The notes under the pieces were generated by a model, which was not told the origin of the DNA, did not search any database, and saw nothing but the letters and a program-made list of their open reading frames with translations. Shown one piece after another: positions 1 through 8,720 of a stretch of DNA of 64,000 bases. Within the stretch, counting starts at the first letter, position 1, and every line of letters begins with the position of its first letter. The stretch is from the NCBI GenBank assembly GCA_001797285.1, contig MGOZ01000008.1:62001-126000 (forward strand). Direction: 5' to 3'. Position numbers and translations under genes: made by a program. The stretch comes from Coxiella sp. RIFCSPHIGHO2_12_FULL_42_15 (lineage in GTDB: Bacteria > Pseudomonadota > Gammaproteobacteria > Coxiellales > Coxiellaceae).

Positions 1-79
1 AACCAACAACATTGTTATCTTGAGAAAAGGTTGTTGCATATCGAAATCTATGAGCTCTCGTTTCTTTTAATTCCCACAT
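1..79 (-). CDS. Partial ORF running off the left edge, perhaps a RelE/HigB-like toxin start
   Basis: A 26-codon reading frame starts at an ATG at 79 and is still open at the window edge. An AGGAG Shine-Dalgarno stands 9-10 bases upstream and an in-frame stop lies just before the ATG, so this looks like a true start or a re-start. The visible peptide begins MWELKETRAHRFRYATTF, which resembles the WEL(R/K)...yR(i/f)ya strand of HigB/Gp49-type toxins. An IS6-like end at 112-130 sits directly upstream, so this may instead be the tail of a gene cut by the insertion. The toxin assignment is a weak inference from a short segment. Confidence 0.3.
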   Translation of the reverse strand, partial: MWELKETRAHRFRYATTFSQDNNVVG

Positions 80-111
80 AGGTTAAATCTCCTGAAGGTG
101 TATTTATTTTG

Positions 112-215
112 GCTGTGTCGCAAATTTTTCATCTGCCGAAAAAACTTACAACCGCATTTCTTCTGAGCACAATTAGGCTGCTAATACATAAAACGGATCC
201 GTCGCAAATTTTAAT
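112..215. mobile_element. Two IS6-family-like terminal repeats in tandem
   Basis: GGCTGTGTCGCAAATTTTT (112-130) and GGATCCGTCGCAAATTTTA (197-215) both match the shape of IS6/IS240 ends (GG, four to five variable bases, GTYGCAAA). The sequence after each is also related (118-170 against 203-255), so these look like the ends of two nested or successively inserted copies. The second lies just beyond the stop of the decayed transposase at 244-715. Confidence 0.5.
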
Positions 216-243
216 TTTTCCGATAAAATTTACAAAATATTTT

Positions 244-715
244 CTAAGCAGAAACGGAAAATAAATTTTCGACAAAATTTTTCTGTGAAATTGGATCATT
301 TTTCCTGACATAGCGAATCTGTCCTTTTCGAATCATGTGCATTGATTCATACCCGGCAATCGTTCGTTAGGCGCTATGAAATTCTTGAAACCACAAACTC
401 TGTTTTATTCGTCGCTTCACAAAGCGATGATCCGATTCAAGAATGTTATCTTGAGGCTTATTCTTATCATGACGAAGATTTGATTTCAATACATTATTTT
501 TCTTTAGCATTCTAATTCAAGTTGTGATATCGATTCGGATGCAGGTTGAGGTAATCTCGACTCACTATCCTTAAAAAATGATTGTTCCATATTATCAGAA
601 TTTGGTAGCATCGTGGCGACAGTGTTTTTAAACATGGCTTAACCATCTGTGCAGATAATAGGCTCAACTTTAAGGGTGTAGGGAGTCATTATAGCTCGAC
701 GAAAATTTTCAGTCG
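244..715 (-). pseudogene. Decayed IS6/IS240-family transposase
   Basis: Read on the minus strand, one frame gives a peptide with DNILESDHRFVKRRIK, then FQEFHSA, an in-frame stop, RTIAGYESMHMIRKGQ and an end in NLFSVSA followed by TAG at 244-246. This is the C-terminal region of IS6/IS240-type DDE transposases, whose members carry EQDHRFIKRR and RTLAGYEAMHMIRKGQ at the same places. The catalytic N-terminal half is not recognisable and the frame is interrupted, so the gene is dead. Bases 457-516 recur at 41479-41538, showing that another copy once sat there. The identity of the C-terminal 70 codons is confident; the upstream limit is a guess. Confidence 0.75.
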
Positions 716-793
716 ATGCTCTAACTAGCTGAATGAAGGCTTTGTCCAGATTGATGCGTCAAGGCTGCCCAGGGGTTGGCTTCACTATCAAGC

Positions 794-822
794 TTGAAAA
801 ATATCGTGTATCGATATATACT
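794..822 (+). promoter_or_regulatory. higBA promoter with an operator palindrome
   Basis: TTGAAA (794-799) and TATACT (817-822) are separated by exactly 17 bases. The spacer holds the inverted repeat TATCG-TGTAT-CGATA (802-816), well placed for repression by the HigA antitoxin. The first toxin ATG lies at 829, so transcription would begin at or next to the start codon, giving a leaderless or nearly leaderless mRNA. Confidence 0.6.
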
Positions 823-828
823 GTAATC

Positions 829-1122
829 ATGATGATAAGGAATTTCAAAAGCAAGCTCGCCCAAGATGTCTTTGATGGAGTTTCTAGCCGGTACGCGAGA
901 AAGTTGCCGCTCTCCTTGCATGATAAAACAAGACGACTATTGGACCAGCTCAATGCTATTACGCGAGTTGAAACACTAAAAATTCCGCCAAGCAACAAAT
1001 TGAGCAAACTTACGGGAAATTTATCCAATTATTGGCGTGTTAAAATAGATAAGCAATGGGCTATTATTTTTCGATGGGAAAAAAGCAATGCTTATGACGT
1101 CGATATTGTTGATTACCACTGA
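829..1122 (+). CDS. higB: HigB-type RelE-superfamily toxin
   Basis: A protein of 97 residues (96 if the second ATG at 832 is used), the usual size for HigB mRNA endonuclease toxins. It shows the compact RelE fold pattern: an N-terminal helix, LDQLNAI, the strand LKIPPSNKL, the turn GNLSNYWRVKID, then WAIIFRW and a C-terminal VDIVDYH strand, as in HigB proteins that cut ribosome-bound mRNA. The frame is open further upstream, but the promoter at 794-822 makes 829 or 832 the sensible start. The antitoxin gene follows after 14 bases with its own ribosome site. Toxin first, antitoxin second is the normal higBA order. Function is inferred from family resemblance and pairing. Confidence 0.85.
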   Translation: MMIRNFKSKLAQDVFDGVSSRYARKLPLSLHDKTRRLLDQLNAITRVETLKIPPSNKLSKLTGNLSNYWRVKIDKQWAIIFRWEKSNAYDVDIVDYH

Positions 1123-1136
1123 AAAGGAGAATGATT

Positions 1137-1427
1137 ATGCTGCCTCGTCATCGAGCCCCCACACATCCTGGCAAAATGTTATTAAAAGAATTTCTTGAGC
1201 CCAATGGTGTAACGCAGAAAGAATTTGCGGCGCATTTAGGCTGGACTTACGCGCGTTTAAATGAAATTGTGAATGGAAAACGCGGGATATCAGCAGATTC
1301 TGCTTTAACTTTAGCAGATGCTTTTAAGATGGAACCCGAGTTTTGGCTGAACTTGCAACGCAATTGGGACTTGTGGCATGCGCTACAAACTCACCAAAAA
1401 GTAAAGCCGTTGCGTAAAGCTGCCTAA
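1137..1427 (+). CDS. higA: HigA-type antitoxin, XRE helix-turn-helix
   Basis: A 96-residue DNA-binding antitoxin that should neutralise HigB and repress the shared promoter. It begins with the HigA signature HPGKMLLKEFLEP, then a helix-turn-helix (VTQKEFAAHLGWTYARLNEI, N-G-K-R-G-I-S), then the conserved FWLNLQRNWDLW. An ATG also occurs at 1131, but AAGGAG at 1124-1129 is only one base from it and seven bases from 1137, so 1137 is preferred. Its likely operator is the palindrome at 802-816. The pair sits in an accessory patch between IS relics and a broken ATPase gene, typical for mobile or addictive modules. Confidence 0.87.
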   Translation: MLPRHRAPTHPGKMLLKEFLEPNGVTQKEFAAHLGWTYARLNEIVNGKRGISADSALTLADAFKMEPEFWLNLQRNWDLWHALQTHQKVKPLRKAA

Positions 1428-1553
1428 GCTTAATTTTCAAAAAGTCAATAATGAACGTGTGTGTTATGAAATATCCCCAGGCCAAAGCGAATGGTATGTA
1501 TTTTGAATGTTTAACTTGCAAAATACATAAATTAATGCTAGTTTATTCACATA

Positions 1554-2181
1554 ATGTCCATTTTTCAGCGTTTTTTACGCTTGTGTGCAGGTCGTCATGG
1601 CCAACTGCTGAATGTACATCAACTTGCTCTTGATGCGGGAATTTCACATACCACAGTCAGTCACTGGTTAAGCATTTTGGAAGCCAGTTATATTGTTTTT
1701 CGTTTACCCCCTTATTTTAACAATTTCAATAAACGTCTGATTAAATCCCCTAAACTCTATTTCTACGATACTGGTTTGGTTTGTTATTTACTTGGCATAC
1801 ATTCTGCAGATCATCTCAACATCCATGCTCATGCAGGCGCCATCTTTGAAGGGTATGTCATAAGCACTATAAAAAAATATTTTTGCAATTTAGGACAATC
1901 ACAAACTTTATATTTTTGGCGCGACAGTAATGGGCTGGAAATTGATTGCGTTCGAATATCACGGAAAACTTATCGCCATCGAAATTAAGTCCACGACTAC
2001 TTTACGTAAAGATCTATTTAACAATTTAATCAAATGGCAACACCTCAGCAATATGGTTGCTGAAAATTGCAAATTAATTTATGCGGGCAGCGAAAATCAT
2101 ACCTTATTGAATATCGATGCTATTGCCTGGCAGAATATTGAAGCTATTTTCAGAGATCCTCTATGTTGCGCCCCGTGTTAA
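1554..2181 (+). pseudogene. Truncated, frameshifted DUF4143 (AAA-ATPase family) remnant
   Basis: Frame one (1554-1988) encodes FQRFLRLCAGRHGQLLNV, a helix-turn-helix-like SHTTVSHWLSILEASYIV, RLPPYFNN, KSPKLYFYDTGLVCYLLGI and YFWRDSNGLEID. After a single-base shift near 1945-1960 a second frame (from about 1955 to 2181) carries FEYHGKLIAIEIKSTTT, the nuclease-like IEIK motif. Joined, these are the C-terminal half of the widespread AAA plus DUF4143 proteins. The whole N-terminal ATPase domain is missing; the 126 bases between higA and this relic contain nothing I recognise. This is a dead fragment. Confidence 0.82.
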
Positions 2182-3518
2182 AACTTGGAGTCACGCACAT
2201 TCGAGTTTTGAGTCAACGTAATCTCAATTCCCTCCCCATCAGGACCCACCGAAAACCCTTCTGCCGTGCGATACCCAATCACCATGATCAGCTCTTCCTT
2301 ACAATACAAAAGCGGCACACGCTCACGCAACCAAGGTGGCACTCCCCACTCTTGGAATAATTTTTTAAGGCGGTGATGCTCTTGGCATCCTGATGGAACA
2401 AAAACTTCGCCCCCCTGACGAAAACGAATGAAGTAAGGACCCCGTTGGAGTGGCAATTTTAATCCGCGACCTCGCACTTTTCTTACCTGTAAAATTCCCA
2501 GCATATTTGGAAGAATAAGATCGTGCGTAAAATCCCATTGCGTGGGGTGCATCGGCAATACCGGTGGTAATTTTTTCAATAAATATAAATGATGCCGATA
2601 ACGCCGCACTTGTTGTGATTCCCATTCCACACACGGAATTGCATCAAAGCGGGAATGGATGACGGTATTAAAAATTTCCTCTAATTGTTGCGTGCTCGGT
2701 AACGAAAAACCCTGGTGATGAATCCAATATCGAATAACATGTTGCTGCCTTATGAACGGTAAATCCAACAATTTTGAAAGATCAATGCTGTGATGATCGC
2801 CTAACACAGAAATTAAATCTTTTGCTGCAATTTCAAAAAGTAAATGTTTTGCTGCCGCGCAATGTTCGCCACTGCGGGCTATCGAAAATGGCGCTTTTGG
2901 CCAACGTGTTTTTAGTAATGGCATGATCTGGTGACGCAAATAATTGCGATCAAAAGCGAGATTTTCATTACTGTCATCTTCTATCCAGGACAAGTGCTGC
3001 GACTTTGCATACGCTTCAATATCCGCACGACTGAATTCTAACAATGGCCGCAATAAAAAGCTTTTAGCAAAACTTTTTTTCCCCGGCATAGCCGCCAAAC
3101 CAGCAACACCCGCACCACGCATCAGTTGTAATAAAATCGTTTCTGCTTGATCATCCGCATGATGGGCTGTTAACAAACATTCGTCCGCTGCGACATGTTC
3201 GCTTAATGTATCATAACGCGCCTCGCGTGCGAGCGCTTCCAAACTTTCACCCGCTAATTTTTTAATCGTGACTGAATAAGCGTTAAATGGGATTTTCCAC
3301 ATTTCACAGATTATTTCACAATGTGCCTGCCACACATTCGCCTGTTGACTCAGTTGATGATTAATATGAATGGCACGAATAACATAAGGAGGTACACATT
3401 GACTCAAGATGTGCAATAATACCAAGGAATCAATCCCACCACTCAGTGCAACGCAAAATTTCGTTTTATCCGTTAAACGACTTAATCGGTGTTGAAGGGC
3501 GGCGGCATTAAGTTGCAT
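2178..3518 (-). CDS. tilS: tRNA(Ile)-lysidine synthase
   Basis: TilS attaches lysine to C34 of the CAU-anticodon isoleucine tRNA, turning it into a reader of AUA; the enzyme is essential and cytosolic. The 446-residue product has the N-terminal PP-loop ATPase motif SGGIDS near residue 26, the [19 protein letters not shown] signature near residue 118, a middle substrate-binding region and a TilS C-terminal domain, all at the usual length. Its start overlaps the end of accA by 11 bases, so the two are probably co-transcribed; accA and tilS are also near neighbours in enterobacteria. The 3' end abuts the dead DUF4143 gene on the other strand. Confidence 0.95.
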   Translation of the reverse strand: MQLNAAALQHRLSRLTDKTKFCVALSGGIDSLVLLHILSQCVPPYVIRAIHINHQLSQQANVWQAHCEIICEMWKIPFNAYSVTIKKLAGESLEALAREARYDTLSEHVAADECLLTAHHADDQAETILLQLMRGAGVAGLAAMPGKKSFAKSFLLRPLLEFSRADIEAYAKSQHLSWIEDDSNENLAFDRNYLRHQIMPLLKTRWPKAPFSIARSGEHCAAAKHLLFEIAAKDLISVLGDHHSIDLSKLLDLPFIRQQHVIRYWIHHQGFSLPSTQQLEEIFNTVIHSRFDAIPCVEWESQQVRRYRHHLYLLKKLPPVLPMHPTQWDFTHDLILPNMLGILQVRKVRGRGLKLPLQRGPYFIRFRQGGEVFVPSGCQEHHRLKKLFQEWGVPPWLRERVPLLYCKEELIMVIGYRTAEGFSVGPDGEGIEITLTQNSNVRDSKF

Positions 3519-4464
3519 TGGAGCCGTAGCGTAACCAACGCTGGTAACGCTGTTCCAATAAATCGTTCAGTGGTTTAGCGGTTAATTTTTTCAACTCGAC
3601 CGTTAAAACTTCTTTTAATTTTGCGGCCATTTCATCGACGTGGCGATGCGCTCCACCTAATGGCTCAGGAATAATGGCATCAATTAATTTTAATGCGAGC
3701 AAGCGATCGGCCGTTAGATTTAACGCTTCTGCTGCTTCTCGTGCTTTGTCTGCACTTTTCCATAAAATGGATGCACAACCTTCCGGTGAAATGACAGAAT
3801 AATACGAATATTGCAGCATCAGCGTGCGATCACCCACACCAATGGCTAAAGCACCACCGGAACACCCTTCACCAATCACAACGCAAATAATCGGCGTTTT
3901 TAATTTCGACATTTCTAATAAATTACGCGCAATGGCTTCACTCTGGTTTCGTTCTTCTGCACCAATACCCGGATAAGCCCCTGGCGTATCAATTAAAGTT
4001 ATCACAGGAATATCAAAACGCTCGGCCAATTTCATCAAACGCAATGCTTTGCGAAAACCTTCTGGATTCGCCATACCAAAATTACGTTCCACTTTTTGCT
4101 TGGTCGTTCGCCCTTTTTGATGACCGATCACCATAACAGATTGGCCATTAAGATAAGCGAGCCCACCCACCACCGCTGAGCCACTGGCAAAATGACGATC
4201 GCCATGTAACTCTTGAAAATGGGTAAAAATACGCTCAATGTAATCCAGTGTGTAAGGTCGCAAGGGATGCCGCGCTAATTGCACAATTTGCTGGGCCGAT
4301 AAATTTGTAAAGATTTGTCGCGTTAAGACAGCGCTTTTTTCTTCCAAACGCGCCACTTCCTCTGACAAGTTGAGATCCTGACTTGACCCAACTCGACGTA
4401 ACTCGTTGATTTTTTCCTGTAATTCTGCGATGGGTTGCTCAAAATCCAAATAGTCTAAATTCAT
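3508..4464 (-). CDS. accA: Acetyl-CoA carboxylase carboxyltransferase, alpha subunit
   Basis: The 318-residue subunit pairs with AccD to move the carboxyl group from carboxybiotin to acetyl-CoA, giving malonyl-CoA for fatty-acid synthesis. The sequence has the coiled N-terminus ([17 protein letters not shown]), the [20 protein letters not shown] strand, [20 protein letters not shown], the [20 protein letters not shown] oxyanion region and [17 protein letters not shown], all hallmarks of AccA. Length matches the E. coli protein. It is first in a leftward accA-tilS unit. The upstream 128 bases hold its presumed promoter and an IS6-like end fragment at 4572-4590. Confidence 0.97.
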   Translation of the reverse strand: MNLDYLDFEQPIAELQEKINELRRVGSSQDLNLSEEVARLEEKSAVLTRQIFTNLSAQQIVQLARHPLRPYTLDYIERIFTHFQELHGDRHFASGSAVVGGLAYLNGQSVMVIGHQKGRTTKQKVERNFGMANPEGFRKALRLMKLAERFDIPVITLIDTPGAYPGIGAEERNQSEAIARNLLEMSKLKTPIICVVIGEGCSGGALAIGVGDRTLMLQYSYYSVISPEGCASILWKSADKAREAAEALNLTADRLLALKLIDAIIPEPLGGAHRHVDEMAAKLKEVLTVELKKLTAKPLNDLLEQRYQRWLRYGSNAT

Positions 4465-4571
4465 TGGCAGGGCCTCATTGTTGAACGTCGCTCTCTTAAC
4501 CTATTGAGCTTGCACTAATGGTAACGCCCTAATTTAGCAGGTCCGTGTGAAGAGTAAAAGCTCAGGAATTC

Positions 4572-4590
4572 GGTTGTGTCGCAATTTTTT
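4572..4590. mobile_element. Solo IS6-like terminal repeat
   Basis: GGTTGTGTCGCAATTTTTT resembles the IS6-like ends at 112-130 and 197-215. It stands alone, two bases beyond the trhO stop codon, with no transposase nearby. It may be a deletion scar, or chance similarity over 19 bases. Confidence 0.35.
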
Positions 4591-4592
4591 AT

Positions 4593-5411
4593 CTATAGTT
4601 GTGGCTCCGTTTTACGGCTTTGCCGTAAATGTTGGCAATAAGGACAGGTGGTATTGGTTTCTGTTTCAGATCGATGAGCAAAACAACATTCGGTTTCTGT
4701 ACTATTTAATTTGGTATCGACGGTTAAACGCTTATCGAAAACAAAACATTCTCCACGATAATGCGTACCGCCCATTTTTTCAAAATAATTAAGAATGCCT
4801 CCACTTAACTGATACACCTCTTTAAACCCTTGCTGCTGCATATAAGCCGCCGCTTTTTCACAGCGAATACCTCCCGTGCAAAAGGTAACAACGGGTTTTT
4901 GTTTCATTTCTGCGGGTAGCATTTTCACTGCATCTGGAAATTGACGGAAATTTTCAATATTTAAATCAATGGCATTTTCAAACGTGCCTACTGCAACTTC
5001 GTAATCATTACGGGTATCTAAAATAACAAAATCTCGTTTTTCTTCATACCATTGTTGTAAAGTAACAGGATCGATATAAGGCGCAGTGGCATGTTCAGGA
5101 CGCACTTCTTCATGCCCCATGGCGATAATTTCATTTTTAATGCGCACCAACATTTTGGAAAAAGGTAATTCGGGCGACTCATTTTCTTTAAAGTGCATAT
5201 CTGCAAACGGCGCAAACGCAGTGATTCTTTTTTTAAAATCATCCATTGCCAAGTAAGAGCCCGCAACAAAAATATTAACGCCTTCGGTGCTCAGTAAAAT
5301 AGTGCCTTTAATCTCTAATTGCAACGCATATTCTCTTAACTGATCACGTATTGCATTCAATTCAAGAAACGCAATAGAAATAAATTTATAACCGGCAATA
5401 TTAACAAACAT
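4593..5411 (-). CDS. trhO: tRNA uridine(34) hydroxylase, rhodanese family (TrhO/YceA)
   Basis: A 272-residue member of the UPF0176/TrhO family, which hydroxylates U34 of certain tRNAs to 5-hydroxyuridine using oxygen. It has the N-terminal acylphosphatase-like region (GTILLSTEGVNIFVAGS), then a rhodanese domain with the active loop TFCTGGIRCEKAAAYM and a second shared block, YQLSGGILNYFEKMGG. The C-terminal tail has cysteine pairs (ECCFAH, CPYC) as in the family. The frame is open to 5468, but MFVNIAGYKF at 5411 matches the usual start and lies one base after the stop of the upstream SDR gene, so the two look translationally linked. Confidence 0.92.
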   Translation of the reverse strand: MFVNIAGYKFISIAFLELNAIRDQLREYALQLEIKGTILLSTEGVNIFVAGSYLAMDDFKKRITAFAPFADMHFKENESPELPFSKMLVRIKNEIIAMGHEEVRPEHATAPYIDPVTLQQWYEEKRDFVILDTRNDYEVAVGTFENAIDLNIENFRQFPDAVKMLPAEMKQKPVVTFCTGGIRCEKAAAYMQQQGFKEVYQLSGGILNYFEKMGGTHYRGECFVFDKRLTVDTKLNSTETECCFAHRSETETNTTCPYCQHLRQSRKTEPQL

Positions 5412-5412
5412 A

Positions 5413-6189
5413 CTAAACTCCGCGGCGATGAACGAGACCCGGTGAGGATTGATCGGTAGGATTGACATGGATCGAAAGAATATTCACGTGTCTGGGTCGC
5501 GTCAAACAAAATAATACGGTATCTGCAATATCATTCGCGGTGAGGGGTGTCATTCCTGCATACACTTGTGCCGCACGTTGTACATCACCTTTAAAACGCA
5601 CTTCGGAAAATTCTGTTTCAACCATGCCCGGTGCAATTTCACTAACACGAATATCCGAGCCATGCACATCTAATTTTATGCCTTGCGTTAAAGCCCGCAC
5701 CGCAAATTTTGTCGCACAATACACCGCCCCTCCTGGATAAACATGATAAGAAGCAATCGATGCCAAATTGACGATATGCCCTGCATTACGTGCTAACATC
5801 AACGGCAATACTTGCTGTGTCACGTACAATAGCCCTTTAATATTGGTATCAATCATCACTTCCCAGTCATTCACATCACCTTGCTGAATTTTCTCTAATC
5901 CTAAACCCAAACCCGCATTATTAATTAAAATCTCAACGGCTTGCCATTCGGATGGCAGCGTTGCAAAAATCCGTTTGACTTGCGAGTAATCTCGCACATC
6001 AAACACCAGCGGCAATACGTTGATGGGATGCGCCTGCTGTAATTCACCCGCGAAAGCGGTTAATCGATCTTCTCGCCGACCGGTAATGATAAGATGAACT
6101 CCCTCTGCTGCCAGCTGCTCTGCACACGCACGACCAATCCCTGCTGTTGCCCCTGTAACTACGGCAATTTTATTGTGTAATGACGGCAT
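5413..6189 (-). CDS. Short-chain dehydrogenase/reductase, YdfG-like
   Basis: A 258-residue classical SDR. It shows the NADP-binding TGATAGIGRACAEQL at residues 13-27, NNAG near residue 91, the catalytic serine in NLASIASYHVYPGG, and YCATK with the catalytic Tyr and Lys. Family neighbours such as E. coli YdfG oxidise L-allo-threonine and 3-hydroxy acids with NADP; the substrate here cannot be read from sequence. It lies upstream of trhO with one base between stop and start, so both probably share one transcript starting near 6200. The start at 6189 has GGAGG at the correct distance upstream. Confidence 0.9.
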   Translation of the reverse strand: MPSLHNKIAVVTGATAGIGRACAEQLAAEGVHLIITGRREDRLTAFAGELQQAHPINVLPLVFDVRDYSQVKRIFATLPSEWQAVEILINNAGLGLGLEKIQQGDVNDWEVMIDTNIKGLLYVTQQVLPLMLARNAGHIVNLASIASYHVYPGGAVYCATKFAVRALTQGIKLDVHGSDIRVSEIAPGMVETEFSEVRFKGDVQRAAQVYAGMTPLTANDIADTVLFCLTRPRHVNILSIHVNPTDQSSPGLVHRRGV

Positions 6190-6252
6190 GATGACCTCCC
6201 AAGACGAAGGGCCCCAGTATAACCTTGGCCCTGGAGGATAACAAGAAATGTT

Positions 6253-6286
6253 CAGGAATTCCCCATCTTCCGATGGGGAATTCCTG
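6253..6286. repeat. Palindromic repeat family B, copy 1
   Basis: A perfect 15-bp stem (6253-6267 with 6272-6286) closed by TTCC. Related hairpins occur at 18741-18772 and 25597-25631. It lies between the divergent SDR and mlaA genes. With no T-run it is not a standard terminator. Confidence 0.8.
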
Positions 6287-6375
6287 GCGAATTCATGCGG
6301 GTGTAGCCTCAGACTAAAGAATTCGCTAAACTAATTCAATAGGTTGCAATACTTGACTAAGGACGGCACGATCGC

Positions 6376-7215
6376 ATGAATAACCTCACCCACATGCTCA
6401 TGTTAGCCTTTGCCGCCAGTTCTCTCCTTGGATGTGCTAACACAAAACCCACCGATCCCCGTGATCCCTTTGAGACTTTCAATCGGGGGATGTTTAAGTT
6501 CAATCGATGCCTAGATAAAACAGTGCTGAAACCCACGGCGGTGGTGTACAACAATATCGTTGCTCCCCCCATTCAAAAAGGCGTATCCAACGCTTTTAAC
6601 AATTTATTAGAACCTACTGTCATGGTGAATGATTTACTACAAGGTAAAATAAATTATGCCTTCATCGACCTTACCCGCATGATCATTAATACCACGTTTG
6701 GTTTAGTAGGATTAATTGATGTAGCAAAACACGTGGGGCTGCCCTATCACAGCAACGATTTTGGCAGAACGTTTGCCCATTGGAGCGCTAAAAAGGATTC
6801 TGCTTATCTCATGTTACCGTTTTTTGGACCTTCCACCATTCGGGATACGGTGGGATTACCTTTTGCAGCAGCCACTAATCCGCTGTTTTATTTTAAAAGT
6901 AACGTCATCACTTACGTTCCGTTTGCTGTCTCATATGTCAATGTGCGCGCTCAACTCTTACCGTTGGATAAGATGATCGATGAGTCGTTTGATCCTTATG
7001 CTGCCATCCGCGATGCTTATCTGCAACATCGCCGTCAACAAATTGACGCGAATGATGCCCAAGGCGATTATTCTCGCCATCATCCGCTGCAAGAAGAAGA
7101 AACGCCTTCGGATACTTCATCTCAAGATAATGTCAATCATTCTAATGACCCACCTCCTGAGGATGATTTTTCTTTTGATGACAAAACAACGGCACCACAT
7201 CAAAAGACTCCATAA
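6376..7215 (+). CDS. mlaA: MlaA/VacJ outer-membrane lipoprotein
   Basis: MlaA is the outer-membrane channel that removes misplaced phospholipids from the outer leaflet and hands them to MlaC. The 279-residue protein has a lipoprotein signal ending in SSLLGC (lipidated Cys at residue 20), then DPFETFNRGMFKFN, the LEPTVMVNDLLQG stretch, GLPYHSNDFGRTFAHWS and FFGPSTIRDTVG, all typical of MlaA. A C-terminal tail of about 40 residues rich in Asp, Asn, His and Pro goes beyond the conserved domain. The other Mla-type parts in the window are in the MCE operon at 46.8-50.3 kb. The stop overlaps the trmL start (TAATG). The AAGGA upstream is rather far (about 14 bases). Confidence 0.94.
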   Translation: MNNLTHMLMLAFAASSLLGCANTKPTDPRDPFETFNRGMFKFNRCLDKTVLKPTAVVYNNIVAPPIQKGVSNAFNNLLEPTVMVNDLLQGKINYAFIDLTRMIINTTFGLVGLIDVAKHVGLPYHSNDFGRTFAHWSAKKDSAYLMLPFFGPSTIRDTVGLPFAAATNPLFYFKSNVITYVPFAVSYVNVRAQLLPLDKMIDESFDPYAAIRDAYLQHRRQQIDANDAQGDYSRHHPLQEEETPSDTSSQDNVNHSNDPPPEDDFSFDDKTTAPHQKTP

Positions 7216-7673
7216 TGATGCTGCACATCGTTCTTTATCAACCTGAAATTCCACCCAATACCGGTAATATTATTCGTTTGGCCGCTAATTGCGGGGCACA
7301 ATTGCATTTGATTCATCCACTCGGATTTCAACTTGAAGAAAAAAGCTTGCGACGCGCCGGGCTGGACTATCGCGAATGGGCGCGCATCAAAGAATACGAT
7401 AATTACAATCACTTCATGACAACGGCAAAACCACAACGTTTATTTGCGTGTACGACAAAAGCCACGCAATATTATTCCGCCGTACAATATCAAGATCAGG
7501 ATTTTTTTATTTTTGGCCCAGAAACTCGTGGTTTACCTGCGGAAATGTTACAAACGTTTGCGTTGGAACACAAAATTAAAATTCCTATGCAGCCAGAAAG
7601 CCGGAGTCTCAATCTTTCTAATGCCGTAGCCATTATTGTTTATGAAGCGTGGCGGCAGCTTATGAATGAGTGA
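7215..7673 (+). CDS. trmL: tRNA (cytidine/uridine(34)-2'-O)-methyltransferase
   Basis: A 152-residue SPOUT methyltransferase that methylates the ribose of the wobble base in tRNA-Leu using SAM. The SPOUT knot motifs are present: LYQPEIPPNTGNIIRLAA at the N-terminus, FGPETRGLP in the middle and MQPESRSLNLSNAVAIIVYE at the C-terminus. Its length matches E. coli TrmL. It overlaps mlaA by one base and ends facing gpsA. In E. coli trmL is near gpsA with cysE between; cysE is absent here. Confidence 0.95.
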   Translation: MMLHIVLYQPEIPPNTGNIIRLAANCGAQLHLIHPLGFQLEEKSLRRAGLDYREWARIKEYDNYNHFMTTAKPQRLFACTTKATQYYSAVQYQDQDFFIFGPETRGLPAEMLQTFALEHKIKIPMQPESRSLNLSNAVAIIVYEAWRQLMNE

Positions 7674-7689
7674 ACAATGACGCCCAGGG

Positions 7690-7710
7690 GGTGGGGAGAT
7701 TAGCCCCACC
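7690..7710. terminator. Bidirectional hairpin between trmL and gpsA
   Basis: GGTGGGG (7690-7696) pairs with CCCCACC (7704-7710) over a 7-base loop, placed exactly between two convergent genes; the gpsA stop lies in the loop. There is no T-tract on either side, so intrinsic termination is only suggested by position. Confidence 0.4.
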
Positions 7711-8713
7711 GTCCCGTTGACTTACGCGATAATAATTCTGCGGCGGCGTCTTTCGGCGATAAATGCTGCTCTAAAATACGATAGACCGCATTGACGATCG
7801 GCATATCAAGTTCGTATTTTTTTGCAAGACGTTGTAACTGTGACGCATTGACGTAGCCTTCAACCACTTGGCCAATTTTTTCAACCGCCGCCGCAACACT
7901 TATTCCAGCACCAATCATCAATCCAAAGCGACGATTGCGCGACTGATTCGTCGTACACGTTAAAATAATATCACCAAAACCCGCCAGACTCATGAGGGTA
8001 CGCGAATCACCGCCCGCCGCTTGCAATAAACGACCCAACTCCGCCATACCACGTGTGAGTAATGCGCTGCGAGCATTGGCACCCAGTTTTAAACCATCAC
8101 AAATACCCGCAGCGATCGCCAAAACATTTTTCATTACACCACACAATTCAACGCCCATTAAATCGTTGCTTTTATAGAGACGAAACGTATCATTGGAAAA
8201 TCGCGCCACCAGTTCATCCGCAAACGCTTCATCATTTGAGGCTAATGTCACAGCAGTCGGTAATCCTTGCGCTACCTCACTGGCAAAACTCGGACCCGAC
8301 AATACCGCTAAAGACACGTGATGACCTAAGACTTGCTGCGCAACCCTGTCAAGCGTTTCACAACTTTCTGCATCCAATCCTTTGGTGCCCCACACAATGC
8401 GATGTTTTTTTGTCATGAGGGGCACCAAACGTGAAATCACCGCGTGAAACGCGGTACTCGGAACCACAATTAAAATATCCCGCACGCCATGCAGTGCCTC
8501 CACCAACTCTAATTTTACATGTAAATTTTCAGGGAAAAGAAAATCCGGTAAATAACGTGAATTCACGCCCTGCTTTTGCATCATTAACAAATCATCGCGG
8601 TCATGACCCCATAAATGAACGGTATTTCCATTACGCGCTAACAATAAAGCAAGCGCAGTACCCCAAGAGCCTGCACCGATGACTGTCATAGGAAGTTTTA
8701 TTTGCTCATTCAT
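7700..8713 (-). CDS. gpsA: NAD(P)-dependent glycerol-3-phosphate dehydrogenase
   Basis: Makes sn-glycerol-3-phosphate from dihydroxyacetone phosphate for phospholipid synthesis. The 337-residue protein has the Rossmann motif VIGAGSWGTALALLLA near residue 10, the GTKGLD region, LSGPSFASEVAQGLPTA, the catalytic-lysine block GVELCGVMKNVLAIAAG and SLAGFGDIILTCT. The frame is open to 8773, but MNEQIKLPMTVIGAG at 8713 gives the usual N-terminus and lies 7 bases after the secB stop. It belongs to a leftward yibN-grxC-secB-gpsA cluster, the order known in E. coli. Confidence 0.96.
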   Translation of the reverse strand: MNEQIKLPMTVIGAGSWGTALALLLARNGNTVHLWGHDRDDLLMMQKQGVNSRYLPDFLFPENLHVKLELVEALHGVRDILIVVPSTAFHAVISRLVPLMTKKHRIVWGTKGLDAESCETLDRVAQQVLGHHVSLAVLSGPSFASEVAQGLPTAVTLASNDEAFADELVARFSNDTFRLYKSNDLMGVELCGVMKNVLAIAAGICDGLKLGANARSALLTRGMAELGRLLQAAGGDSRTLMSLAGFGDIILTCTTNQSRNRRFGLMIGAGISVAAAVEKIGQVVEGYVNASQLQRLAKKYELDMPIVNAVYRILEQHLSPKDAAAELLSRKSTGRWG

Positions 8714-8720
8714 GGTCTGA

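Noticed and set aside
129-311. 60-codon minus-strand ORF over the IS6 ends
   Set aside because: It spans two terminal repeats and the end of the dead transposase in another frame, has no ribosome site and reads as low-complexity AT-rich sequence.
4547-4792. 81-codon plus-strand ORF opposite trhO
   Set aside because: It is antisense to the conserved C-terminal part of trhO and has no independent support.
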